In this document: in pieces, positions 1 through 7,991 of the stretch
Position numbering within the stretch: position 1 is the stretch's first letter
Layout: each line of letters begins with the position of its first letter
IMG/VR virus record: IMGVR_UViG_3300025138_000235
Coordinates: 1 to 29,101 of that record
Reading direction: 5' to 3' (one strand)
Source: a virus
DNA: 29,101 nt
Program-made: the position numbers and the translations under genes
Notes under the pieces: generated by a model
What the model saw: the letters and a program-made list of their open reading frames with translations, nothing else
The model's database searches: none
Told to the model about the DNA's origin: nothing

Positions 1-2821
1 CGTCTCTAACTACAGCTCTACTGGCTGTGTTAGTACTTGTGAACGCACCAGTATCTGCTAAGTCAATTGCTAATGACCCGCTTGATGTCACAGTACCTGA
101 TATACCTGTTCCACCACCAACACTAGTAACTGTACCAGTTGTTGTTGAATAACCAAATGCTTGTATCTTGTCTTGAACTGCCTTCGCTGTCATTAACACT
201 GAATCACTATCACTAAATGCTTCTGATCCAGTTTGTATTGCCGCCCCGGCAAAATCACTAACTGCTAAGTCTGGCATAGTATATGTAAAGGCACCTGTTG
301 AACTATTGTATGCTAAGTCGTTAGTTGCACTAAACAATCCTCTTATTGTAGCATCAGTTCTAGGTGCTGGGTCAGTGTAACTAATTACACCAGTTGAACT
401 ATTGTATGCTATGTCGCCTGTGGCACTAATAACCGCTCTAGCTCTTGCTGTTGTATGATAAAGGTTGCTTGAACCTTCCGTTAAATCATCTGTATCTGAA
501 CTTGATTCGTCTAGTAATTTCTTCCATGCACCACTATGTGCAAAATATCCTTTTCCTGTACCATGTACATGAGCAAACATTCCGTGGTATGTTGAAGCAC
601 TTGGTAAGTCAACTTCTGCTGAATACATGTTACCAAACAATACTTTATTACCAAGCATGTCTATATCATTACCAGTATCTAAATTAAGTGTTAATGCACC
701 GGATGTTCCGCCACCTGTTAAATTTGTTCCTGCTGTAACACCTGTGATATCACCTGCGTCATTAGTAAAACTAAATACACCGTTACTGTAAGATAAGTCG
801 CCACCTGCACTAAACAATGATTTAATATAAGTTGCATTTGCGGTCAAAGTAACTGATCCACTTGACCCACCACCTGTTAAACCTGTTCCAGCCGTTACGG
901 CTGATATATCAGCAGTACTTGTATTAACAATAGTAATAGCATTACCACTATGTGTAACATCTATTCCTGTGCCGCCTGTAAATGTGACTTCTTCGCCACT
1001 TGTAATTGTTTCTGTACTACCTGATTCTGTATCAAATTTCCAGTTAGCATAATTGTCTGCTGAGCTTGTAAATGCACCAGTACTACTATCGTAACTTAAT
1101 GTAGTTCCAACTGCACTAAACTCGCCTCTGATTTGGCTTTGTGAAACGCCTGAGTAACTAAATTGTCCTGTACTAGCATTATATGTAAATGTTCCGTCAC
1201 CCGCATTGTCTTGAGCACTAAAGGCACCTCTAATTGCACTTATATCACCGTCAACTGTTACAACGTTCCCTGATTCTGTTACGTTAGTATATGTTCCACC
1301 GTCAATACTTTTGATACCATGCAGTACTGTACTACCACTTGTTCTACTACCTGCATAGATGTTAAGTCCTGTACTACCTACATCTTCAACATCTCCAGCA
1401 TCTACGGCTGGTGTAATTTCTTTTATTACGCCATTTACATAAACGTATGCTTTACCACTTGAGTTGTCAGTATATATTGCACCATTAGTTGCTGTTGCAC
1501 TATCTGGTAGTAAAACTGCTCCAGTAAATGTTTTTGTTCCTGCTAAACTTTGATTGCCTGTTGTTCTTATAACTGTATTATCTACTTGTATATCATTTGC
1601 ATTGGCTGTAATACCGTCTCCGCCTACAACATTAAATGTTGTTGTGCCACTTGTATATGTTAAACCTGCTCCGCCAACAAAATCTGTTGCAAGTAGCATA
1701 TTGTTGTCTGCACTACCGTCATTACTAAATCCCCATCTGTTACTGCTTTCGTTCCAATTAAGGTATACGTTTGCAGTTGAATGTGCAACTTGTAATTTTG
1801 CGTCTCTATCTGCACCGCCTTGGTTTAGATAAATGTTATTGTCTGTTACTATAGAGTCTGTTTGTGTAACAGTATCTATATTTGTTGCTGTAATATTACC
1901 GCTAAATGTAATGTTTCCTGGCAACGTTGCGCCTGATAAATCTACTGTTCCAGTAAATGTTTTATCTGCTGTAATTGTTTGAGTTTGTCCTATAGTAAAT
2001 GCATTAACTACAGTATTAAAGTCTGTAACTTGTGATGCTGTAATGGCTATGGGTACATTACTAAGACTAGTAATTCTTCCGAATCTGTCTGTTGTAGTAG
2101 CCGCCACCGCGGTTGCAGTACCAAATGTTCCTACTCCACTTGCACCAACAGTATCTGATAGGGAGATATTACCATCACCACTTGTATATGTAATACCGTT
2201 AATACCACCAAATAATGCTCTTGTGGCAGTTGAGAAATTTGTAATTTGTGAACTTGGTATTGCTATTGTTGTTGCGTTTGCTTGGGTTAATCTACCTTTT
2301 GCATCTACAGTAAAACCTGATGTTTTTGTAGCACTTCCAAATGACCCTGTGTCTGTATTAACCGAATTCAATGCTAAACTTATTGTTGCTGTATTACCAG
2401 CACCTTGGAATTGTGATGAGCCTGAACCGTCACCTGCAATGGCTACTGTTACTAAATCTGTAAACATTGTGGCTTCACTAGCCACACCTGTTAAGTTACC
2501 TGCGAATATATTACCTGATATACTAGCACCACTTGTAACTGTTAAAGTTTGGCCGGAACCTATAACAATATTACCTTGTAGGTTAGGTTCAACAACCATG
2601 TTGCCGCCTGTAAGGTAACTAATATTTGCAAAAGTGTTATTGCTGTTAAAAGTAATTTTCGCTGTTGTATTCTCACCATCTGAGTTGATAATAAATTCTT
2701 CAGCCGCCACTCTGTTTTCGTTAATAGTTGTACTAACCTGAGTAACGTTACCTTCAACAGTCAGGTTACCCTTGACTGTAAAGTCGTCTTGTGCATTTAT
2801 ATAGGTATTGTTTATCGCCAT
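1..2821 (-). CDS. Large tail-fibre / virion structural protein, 3' end beyond window
   Basis: The frame is open from the ATG at 2821 to the window edge, giving about 940 codons with no stop. The N-terminus (MAINNTYINAQDDFTVKGNL) and the following GNLTVEGNVTQ text resemble the start of fibre and structural proteins of marine T4-like phages. The rest is low-complexity, rich in Gly, Ser, Thr, Asn and Ala. It contains at least five degenerate copies of a unit of the form RxxFSAxGDLxYNSSTGxFxY (near 291-345, 382-450, 770-835, 1069-1135 and 1151-1240). A segment reading HVHGTGKGYFAHSGAWKKLL lies near 515-580. I infer an elongated trimeric beta-structured fibre; receptor binding would lie in the missing C-terminus. 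An AGGG-type Shine-Dalgarno and a late promoter box at 2850-2857 precede it. The exact virion position is unknown. Confidence 0.8.
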   Translation of the reverse strand, partial: MAINNTYINAQDDFTVKGNLTVEGNVTQVSTTINENRVAAEEFIINSDGENTTAKITFNSNNTFANISYLTGGNMVVEPNLQGNIVIGSGQTLTVTSGASISGNIFAGNLTGVASEATMFTDLVTVAIAGDGSGSSQFQGAGNTATISLALNSVNTDTGSFGSATKTSGFTVDAKGRLTQANATTIAIPSSQITNFSTATRALFGGINGITYTSGDGNISLSDTVGASGVGTFGTATAVAATTTDRFGRITSLSNVPIAITASQVTDFNTVVNAFTIGQTQTITADKTFTGTVDLSGATLPGNITFSGNITATNIDTVTQTDSIVTDNNIYLNQGGADRDAKLQVAHSTANVYLNWNESSNRWGFSNDGSADNNMLLATDFVGGAGLTYTSGTTTFNVVGGDGITANANDIQVDNTVIRTTGNQSLAGTKTFTGAVLLPDSATATNGAIYTDNSSGKAYVYVNGVIKEITPAVDAGDVEDVGSTGLNIYAGSRTSGSTVLHGIKSIDGGTYTNVTESGNVVTVDGDISAIRGAFSAQDNAGDGTFTYNASTGQFSYSGVSQSQIRGEFSAVGTTLSYDSSTGAFTSSADNYANWKFDTESGSTETITSGEEVTFTGGTGIDVTHSGNAITIVNTSTADISAVTAGTGLTGGGSSGSVTLTANATYIKSLFSAGGDLSYSNGVFSFTNDAGDITGVTAGTNLTGGGTSGALTLNLDTGNDIDMLGNKVLFGNMYSAEVDLPSASTYHGMFAHVHGTGKGYFAHSGAWKKLLDESSSDTDDLTEGSSNLYHTTARARAVISATGDIAYNSSTGVISYTDPAPRTDATIRGLFSATNDLAYNSSTGAFTYTMPDLAVSDFAGAAIQTGSEAFSDSDSVLMTAKAVQDKIQAFGYSTTTGTVTSVGGGTGISGTVTSSGSLAIDLADTGAFTSTNTASRAVVRD

Positions 2822-2849
2822 TTATGTAATCCCTTTAATATATAAAGAC

Positions 2850-2857
2850 TATTTATC
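2850..2857 (-). promoter_or_regulatory. Late promoter box (TGATAAATA class) for the fibre gene
   Basis: On the minus strand this reads GATAAATA preceded by T and followed by GTC, 28 bases upstream of the fibre ATG. It matches T4 late promoter TATAAATA in 7 of 8 positions and is the same 9-mer found before other structural genes here. It is probably recognised by RNA polymerase carrying gp55. Confidence 0.7.
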
Positions 2858-2888
2858 ATTTTTCACCAATAAGAAATTACAGCCAAAA

Positions 2889-2913
2889 AAAGAGGACTTA
2901 AAAAGTCCTCTTT
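2889..2913 (-). terminator. Intrinsic terminator of the head operon
   Basis: An 11-bp perfect stem (AAAGAGGACTT / AAGTCCTCTTT) with a 3-base loop. On the minus strand it is followed by a run of T residues. It lies about 60 bases downstream of the gp23 stop and separates the capsid operon from the fibre gene, which has its own late promoter. A smaller 6-bp hairpin at 2922-2936 and an imperfect one at 2956-2979 overlapping the gp23 stop lie just before it. Confidence 0.88.
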
Positions 2914-2972
2914 AATTGTTTCTAGTTAAAAACTAGTAACTGGTCTACTTTGAAACCGGTAAGTCTTTCGGC

Positions 2973-4112
2973 TTACTGGAATGCAACGTTACTTAAAGTA
3001 ACTGCATCAACGTAATCCGCCGCATTACCAAGAGATGACGCAGTATTTGTAAGTTCTTTATAACCGTATCTGGTCATAAAACTTACTACTGGTTCAAAAC
3101 TGCTTGGATCCATTACTGGGCCTGTGCTCATTAATGGAATGTAAGGGCAGTAAAATGCAGGAGCATCAGTTTCGCTTGATCCTTTGTAACCAACAAGTAC
3201 TTTCGTACCGTCAGCCGCATAGTTATCAGCAAATACTTTGATGGAACCATTTAATGTACCAACAAACTTAGTGTTTGTAGGTGCTTCAAATGAACCTTCA
3301 GTTGTTCTTGCAAATGTTGAAGTTGACGCACTTTGTAGGATTGTCAATGCTTCTGGAGATACAACAATGTAGTTTCCAGCGCCACGTCTAGTTCTAGCCG
3401 CGATTCTGTTAGCCGCTCTGTTAATCTCAATAGCCAAAGCCGCATGTCTGTCACCAACGTAAATACTTGTTCCACTTAGTGAACTAAAGTCTAAAGTTGT
3501 TCCAGCGCCTGCTAGAGTTCTTAGTGAACCGATAATTTCTTGGTCGATTTCAACTACGATCTCTTGTGCTAAAGCCTGCATAATTTCTGCTTCGACGTCA
3601 ACGCCGTGCATGGATTCTGCATCTTGAGCCGCCTCAAAAGTCCATCTTGCTGATAACCTTCTGGTTTTCGCTTCGACAGTTTCTTTTAAGATCTGTATGC
3701 TCATTTTTCTACCTGCGTTTCCCTCAGCGGCCGCTGTTGCGTCCGGAGATCCTGCGTATGTAGAAGCAAGTTTAAACGGACTTAACGCCTCGTCACCTGC
3801 TGTTGCTCCACCACCAGTTTCAGAATATCTGACTCTTAGTGTATGGATTTGCCCTACTGGACCAGTCATAGGCTGTACGCCTACTAGCTCGTTAGCAATA
3901 ACAGAAGGCATAACCCTTCTAATTAGTGGTAACATAACTTTGTTTAATGTTGCTACTGAACCTGCACCTGTGGCACCTGCTGTTGCGGCCTCGGACAAAT
4001 GTCTCTTTGTATTTTCGAGGACAACATCTAGTGAAGATTTTCTGTTTCCAGTCAATCCTTCTAGTAATGCGTCTTTTGTTGCAGACCAGTTGCTTTCAAA
4101 TAAGTTTGCCAT
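2973..4112 (-). CDS. 23: Major capsid protein, gp23
   Basis: This is the T4-type major capsid protein that forms the hexamers of the head shell. The diagnostic stretch LPLIRRVMPSVIANELVGVQ followed by PMTGPVGQIHTLRVRY (about residues 61-95) matches the gp23 core. At 379 residues it is much shorter than T4 gp23 (521), so the peripheral insertions of T4 are probably reduced. The N-terminus is helical and charged (1-41), as expected for the delta peptide removed by the gp21 protease; HLSE|AATAG at residues 38-46 fits the L-x-E cleavage rule, giving a predicted cut after E41. The start has a clear GGAG Shine-Dalgarno. It is the last gene of the operon, 15 bases after gp22 and just before a strong terminator. 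Confidence 0.96.
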   Translation of the reverse strand: MANLFESNWSATKDALLEGLTGNRKSSLDVVLENTKRHLSEAATAGATGAGSVATLNKVMLPLIRRVMPSVIANELVGVQPMTGPVGQIHTLRVRYSETGGGATAGDEALSPFKLASTYAGSPDATAAAEGNAGRKMSIQILKETVEAKTRRLSARWTFEAAQDAESMHGVDVEAEIMQALAQEIVVEIDQEIIGSLRTLAGAGTTLDFSSLSGTSIYVGDRHAALAIEINRAANRIAARTRRGAGNYIVVSPEALTILQSASTSTFARTTEGSFEAPTNTKFVGTLNGSIKVFADNYAADGTKVLVGYKGSSETDAPAFYCPYIPLMSTGPVMDPSSFEPVVSFMTRYGYKELTNTASSLGNAADYVDAVTLSNVAFQ

Positions 4113-4127
4113 TTTAATAACTCCTAA

Positions 4128-5240
4128 TTATTTTGAAAGTCCGGCTAGTTTGCGGATCATATCAATTTCTACTATATCATCCGCTTTCTCATTGGCTTCT
4201 GCTGTTAAAACAGTTGCCTTATCGCCAGTATGTTCACTGACAACGGATTCTGATAATGCTTTCTTAACTCTAGGTGCTTCTCCATCTAAAACTGAAGGTA
4301 AGTACTTGTTAAAGGACTCTTCCAATTTAGATGTTTTTACACTTTCAAGTAAATCTAACATCAATTCTTTCTTTTCTTTACCTAATGGTGCCATTAGATC
4401 AGTTAATGTTTCTTTACGATTCATTTGATCTTCTGCTATTCTTAACTTGGATTCAACTAGTTTAGTTGCGTCTTTCGATGCTTCTACTGTTGCTGATGCT
4501 TCGTTAAGTTTAGTTTCCATGTCGGCAATTTGTTTTTGTATCTTCTTGACTTCTTTTGCTTCATTCAAATAGCTCACGCCATATTCATTTGCAAATGCTT
4601 CAAAAATTCTTCGACCGAAATCGTTTTCACGTGCCTTAGTAATGTCATTACGGAAAGATTTGACTTCATTAACAATAACGCCATTGACAATAGTTTCCAC
4701 CTTGTCTGCGGCTTTCTTGATAAAGTCTTTCTTGGCTTCTGCTAATTGCTTTTTGCCTTCTCTTACCATTTTAACTTTTTGTTCTACTAAAGATTTTTTA
4801 TCTTCGTGGAACTCGGATAGTTCAGTTGCTAATTGCTCTGCTACAAAATTATCTAATTTTGTTACATGCTCACTAGTATTTGCTCTATCTGCTCTAAGTT
4901 CTTTAACTTCCTTTGCAACCATTTCGGTTACAAATTTATCTAAGACCTTAGCATGTTCACTTATTGCTTTCGTGTACTTCACTCGATCTGATGCAAGGGC
5001 TGATTTTTCTTCAACAATCGCTTGAACCTCGGCTTCAACTTTTTCTGAGATGAAGTTATCCACTGCTTCAACAATCTGACTCTTGTCATGATCATATCGC
5101 TGTGCAAACTCTTCTCTAAGTTCCGCTGTTAGCTCTTCTCTTGCTTCAGAAACTTTACCTTCCCATGCTTCTTGAAGAGCTGATTTAACGTCATCCGTTA
5201 ACTCTGCATTCTCAAGTAGTTCTGTAAAATTCACTGCCAT
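4128..5240 (-). CDS. 22: Prohead core scaffolding protein, gp22
   Basis: This is the assembly scaffold of the prohead, expected to be degraded by gp21 during maturation. It is recognised from its position between protease gp21 and capsid gp23 and its almost entirely helical, Glu/Lys/Ala-rich composition. At 370 residues it is longer than T4 gp22 (269). A helical unit recurs: DNFISEKVEAEV at 61, DKFVTEMVAKEV at 101, DNFVAEQLATEL at 130 and a weaker copy, DFIKKAADKVE, at 172. Expansion of these units probably explains the extra length. Residues 200-232 (NDFGRRIFEAFANEYGVSYL) are the least repetitive part and resemble the conserved patch of marine gp22 proteins. The start has an AGGAG ribosome site. 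The repeat reading is mine; the gene assignment rests on synteny and composition. Confidence 0.9.
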   Translation of the reverse strand: MAVNFTELLENAELTDDVKSALQEAWEGKVSEAREELTAELREEFAQRYDHDKSQIVEAVDNFISEKVEAEVQAIVEEKSALASDRVKYTKAISEHAKVLDKFVTEMVAKEVKELRADRANTSEHVTKLDNFVAEQLATELSEFHEDKKSLVEQKVKMVREGKKQLAEAKKDFIKKAADKVETIVNGVIVNEVKSFRNDITKARENDFGRRIFEAFANEYGVSYLNEAKEVKKIQKQIADMETKLNEASATVEASKDATKLVESKLRIAEDQMNRKETLTDLMAPLGKEKKELMLDLLESVKTSKLEESFNKYLPSVLDGEAPRVKKALSESVVSEHTGDKATVLTAEANEKADDIVEIDMIRKLAGLSK

Positions 5241-5253
5241 AGTAGTCTCCTAC

Positions 5254-5877
5254 TTATAATTTTAAATCATTGATGAAACCAGTGATTGCTTTCATCAAGT
5301 GTTTTTCTGCACTTTTATCGTGTGTTAATGCTTTAGCAGTATCAAATATTTGACTACCGCCTTGCATATTAAATAAACTCTCATATATAGTCTTGGGATA
5401 GGCATCAGGGGCACTTGGTTGTGCCACAATGTCCACTGTTACAATATCAAAGTCGCTTACACGTCCACTATCGTTTACGTTTCCACTTCCTCTACTGCTT
5501 ACACCAAGATTTGCTCCTGCCTTCAATAATGCTCTTGCAATATTTCCCATTGGTGTTTCTATAATTTTAAGTTTGCCAAGACCGTTACTGTTTTCACAGT
5601 ACATATCAGTAATGATATGGCTTACGCGGTCTAAATTTATTTGTAATTCTTCTGGATGATCTAACTCACCCATCACAGTCTCGCCTTTTGACAAGCGAGC
5701 CTTTACACTATCAACAGCCTTTGTTATCTCATCTTTAGGATATACTCTTCCATTTTGATTTTTTACGTCTCCTTGGATGAATAAACCTGCCATAAATAAT
5801 TCCTTACCATCTTTAGACTCAGATAACTGAATCCTTGATAGCTCAGGACTTAAATATTCGTATAACTTATTAGCCAT
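5254..5877 (-). CDS. 21: Prohead core maturation protease, gp21
   Basis: Serine protease of the herpesvirus-like assemblin fold that cleaves the scaffold and capsid precursors inside the prohead. At 207 residues it is nearly the size of T4 gp21 (212). GELDHPE at 70-76 supplies the catalytic His (H74) and GVSSRGSG at 125-132 the catalytic Ser (S127 or S128). The N-terminal segment FMAGLFIQGDVKNQNGRVYP is the usual first strand and turn of the family. The start ATG follows GGAG by seven bases. It lies between the acidic core protein and gp22, the T4 order. Confidence 0.96.
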   Translation of the reverse strand: MANKLYEYLSPELSRIQLSESKDGKELFMAGLFIQGDVKNQNGRVYPKDEITKAVDSVKARLSKGETVMGELDHPEELQINLDRVSHIITDMYCENSNGLGKLKIIETPMGNIARALLKAGANLGVSSRGSGNVNDSGRVSDFDIVTVDIVAQPSAPDAYPKTIYESLFNMQGGSQIFDTAKALTHDKSAEKHLMKAITGFINDLKL

Positions 5878-5902
5878 TGTTTACTCCTATCAGTAAAAAG
5901 AC

Positions 5903-6685
5903 TTACGCCTTTTTAGGTTCAACTTTAATGTTGTCTGACGGTGTGTGATCTTTTGCTGACTCACCATGGTTGCCTTCGCCACCATCTGTAAGTTTAACAG
6001 GTGTTCCTGACTTTCCAACTTTTGATCCGCCACTTGGAAGTGGTGCATCTTTGTTGTCGTCTACTGGAGCGGATGGAGTTTTAACAGTATCAGATAACTT
6101 AGTTGCTTCTTCAACAACTTCGTCTTCTTCTGTAGTCTCATCTAGATCGTATTCCACAGATTCTAAGTCTAGCTCATCGCCAACTTCCATTTCTGCTTCT
6201 TCACCATCTTCCATCTCATCACCTTCTTCATCAGCAAGTAATTTTTCAAATTCTGCTTTAAGGTCTTCAAGTTCGTCTTTGATCTCTTCAACTTCGTCTT
6301 CGAGGTCTACGTTCTCTTCTGAATCAGCGTCCATTTCCATTTCTTCTTCTTCGCCGTTCATATCGCCTTCTATTTCTTCTTCGTCTCGTAAAATTTCATC
6401 TACAAAACTTCCTGCTGGATCTGAATCTTCAATAGTTTCTTCTACTGCTTCTTCTTCAGTGTCAACAGTTTCTTCAACTGCTTCTTCTTCTGATTCTTCT
6501 GATTCTTCAACTGCTTCTTCTTCAACTTCTTTTGCGTCTTCAGATGAATCTTCGTCTAGAACTTTTTCATATTCTGCTCTTGCTTTAGCAACAACATACT
6601 CATGTAACATTTCTTCCGCTTTTTCATTTTCTTCTGCAAGGAGAAGTTCAAGAATTTCTTCTAATTGTGTTCTTGATTCTGACAT
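5903..6685 (-). CDS. 67: Acidic prohead core protein, gp67-like, enlarged
   Basis: A 260-residue protein dominated by Glu and Asp between about residues 50 and 200. The N-terminal 45 residues (TQLEEILELLLAEENEKAEE onward) are helical and resemble the N-terminus of T4 gp67, which likewise turns into an acidic tail; T4 gp67 is only about 80 residues. The C-terminus from about 205 is Gly/Pro/Lys-rich and basic at the very end. Its place directly before gp21 is where T4 has gp67/gp68. I place the start at 6685, not at the in-frame ATG at 6697, because GGAG sits six bases before 6685 whereas 6697 has no ribosome site. It is expected to be an internal core protein processed by gp21. Assignment is by synteny and composition. 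Confidence 0.78.
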   Translation of the reverse strand: MSESRTQLEEILELLLAEENEKAEEMLHEYVVAKARAEYEKVLDEDSSEDAKEVEEEAVEESEESEEEAVEETVDTEEEAVEETIEDSDPAGSFVDEILRDEEEIEGDMNGEEEEMEMDADSEENVDLEDEVEEIKDELEDLKAEFEKLLADEEGDEMEDGEEAEMEVGDELDLESVEYDLDETTEEDEVVEEATKLSDTVKTPSAPVDDNKDAPLPSGGSKVGKSGTPVKLTDGGEGNHGESAKDHTPSDNIKVEPKKA

Positions 6686-6810
6686 TGTGGTCTCCATTTG
6701 AATAAAATTTGCACACAGAAACTATGGTTTCAGATGCGCCTGTTATATACTTAGTGTAATATAGTGTTTTTATGCTAGAATGGGCTGAATATGAACCATT
6801 CCTTGTGTTT

Positions 6811-7773
6811 TCAGTGTGATACTGTAACTGAGTGTTGTTTCGTAATTCTATTTATCTTATCGTAATTATTTTGCAGTATTTGAGCCATTTGTTGTGAATT
6901 TACTATATCATGTACTGCTTCTAAACTTATATTTTCTACTATACGTTTGTTTTCATTTAATACAGCATTAGTTCTTTCAGTAGGATCTATAATAGTATCA
7001 TATGTTTCATCAAAAAGTATATTATTAAATGTCTGAAATCCCAAATCTTGTAGTTTTTGTAGAGCATTTGCATTGCCTATTAACAAAAAAGGACGTTTAT
7101 AGTATATACTTCTCCATAATTTTTCAGTAAAAAAGATTTCTGTCCACCAATCAAAGGGAACATCGCCCACACTTGTTTCAGTTATAACATCATAATAAGT
7201 ATCATCAAACACATCATAAAAAGATTTCTGTTGTATTGTGTGGCTGGTAATAATGTTAGGGTCCATATATCCATCAACACTCATACCTTTCCATACAAAA
7301 GTACAAATACCTTTGTCTATTAGATCATTTTGTGTTAAATGCTCAAATACTACATTCCTATGACTACGGTTTCTGCCATTTAAACAAGAAAAATGCCTTC
7401 TTTTAGCAGTTTCATTATAATTGCAACTATAGTCTTTATGCATCTTAACTGTTTGATATAACCAATAAAGGCTGTATTCTACGTGTTTTAAGGGTATTAT
7501 ATGCTTATTAAGTTGTAAGAAATTATTATATGACTGCTGATTTAACAGATTTCCTGTAATAAATGTAACGTCTTGTGGATTTATGTTATGCTTGTCTAAT
7601 AACTCATGAAGCATTTCGTAAATGCTTTTTGTAGTGTGTACATTATCTAGATAGTAATTGGCTTCCGTAGAATAGTCTATCGTTAGGGCTTTACCTTGTA
7701 CATACTCTGTTTTTAAAAGATTGTCTAATACTTGATCAGCATTAGGGCTGGATAGTAAGTGTAACGTAATCAA
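6811..7773 (-). CDS. Putative glycosyltransferase-like protein within the head operon
   Basis: A 320-residue protein inserted between the 70-aa gene and the gp67-like gene. The segment KRRHFSCLNGRNRSHRNVV (about 124-142) and the later FTEKLWRSIYYKRPFLLIGN with LGFQTF (about 217-250) recall the C-terminal half of fucosyltransferase-like (GT10-type) proteins seen in viruses, where a T-E-K-x-W/F motif precedes a short strand and GF-x-TF. I cannot see a full donor-binding set, so the activity is uncertain. The start is TTG without a good Shine-Dalgarno, beginning 5 bases after the previous stop, so translation is probably coupled. There is no signal peptide. It could glycosylate a virion or host surface component, or be an unrelated cargo gene. 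Confidence 0.55.
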   Translation of the reverse strand: MITLHLLSSPNADQVLDNLLKTEYVQGKALTIDYSTEANYYLDNVHTTKSIYEMLHELLDKHNINPQDVTFITGNLLNQQSYNNFLQLNKHIIPLKHVEYSLYWLYQTVKMHKDYSCNYNETAKRRHFSCLNGRNRSHRNVVFEHLTQNDLIDKGICTFVWKGMSVDGYMDPNIITSHTIQQKSFYDVFDDTYYDVITETSVGDVPFDWWTEIFFTEKLWRSIYYKRPFLLIGNANALQKLQDLGFQTFNNILFDETYDTIIDPTERTNAVLNENKRIVENISLEAVHDIVNSQQMAQILQNNYDKINRITKQHSVTVSH

Positions 7774-7778
7774 ACGTA

Positions 7779-7991
7779 TTAAATAAGTCCGCCTGCTCCG
7801 GTGTCACCGGCAGGTGGCTGATACATAACAGATACAAATTTCTTATGCTCTATTTCTTCAGCACGTTTAATAGCTCTAACCTTACGCAATTTATTAAGTT
7901 GCTCAAGTGTTAGTTTAGGCTTCCTACGTTCGTCTGAATTCTTTTTTTGATATTCATCGAACTCGGGATTGTAAAATTCTATTAGTCTCAT
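7779..7991 (-). CDS. Small conserved protein downstream of portal
   Basis: A 70-residue basic, mostly helical protein (MRLIEFYNPEFDEYQKKNSD at the start). A Lys/Arg-rich middle (PKLTLEQLNKLRKVRAIKRA) is followed by KKFVSVMYQPP and a Gly tail. Its ATG overlaps the gp20 stop (TAATG), so it is translationally coupled to the portal. Small proteins of this look follow gp20 in marine T4-like phages, in the region where T4 has gp67 and gp68. I do not know its function; a minor prohead-core or portal-associated role is a guess from position. Confidence 0.75.
   Translation of the reverse strand: MRLIEFYNPEFDEYQKKNSDERRKPKLTLEQLNKLRKVRAIKRAEEIEHKKFVSVMYQPPAGDTGAGGLI

Noticed and set aside
2560-2757. 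65-codon frame on the same strand as the fibre gene
   Set aside because: Out of frame inside a continuous fibre frame, with no start signal.
3697-4428. 243-codon plus-strand frame across the gp23/gp22 junction
   Set aside because: Antisense to two well-supported genes; composition is that of a shadow.
5970-6701. 243-codon Ser-rich plus-strand frame
   Set aside because: It is the antisense image of the Glu-rich gp67-like gene (GAA/GAG codons read as Ser on the other strand) and has no ribosome site.
6778-6801. Hairpin GAATGG/CCATTC between the glycosyltransferase-like gene and gp67 as terminator
   Set aside because: Six-base stem with a 12-base loop and no U run; the 125-base gap here otherwise shows no late box or clear promoter.
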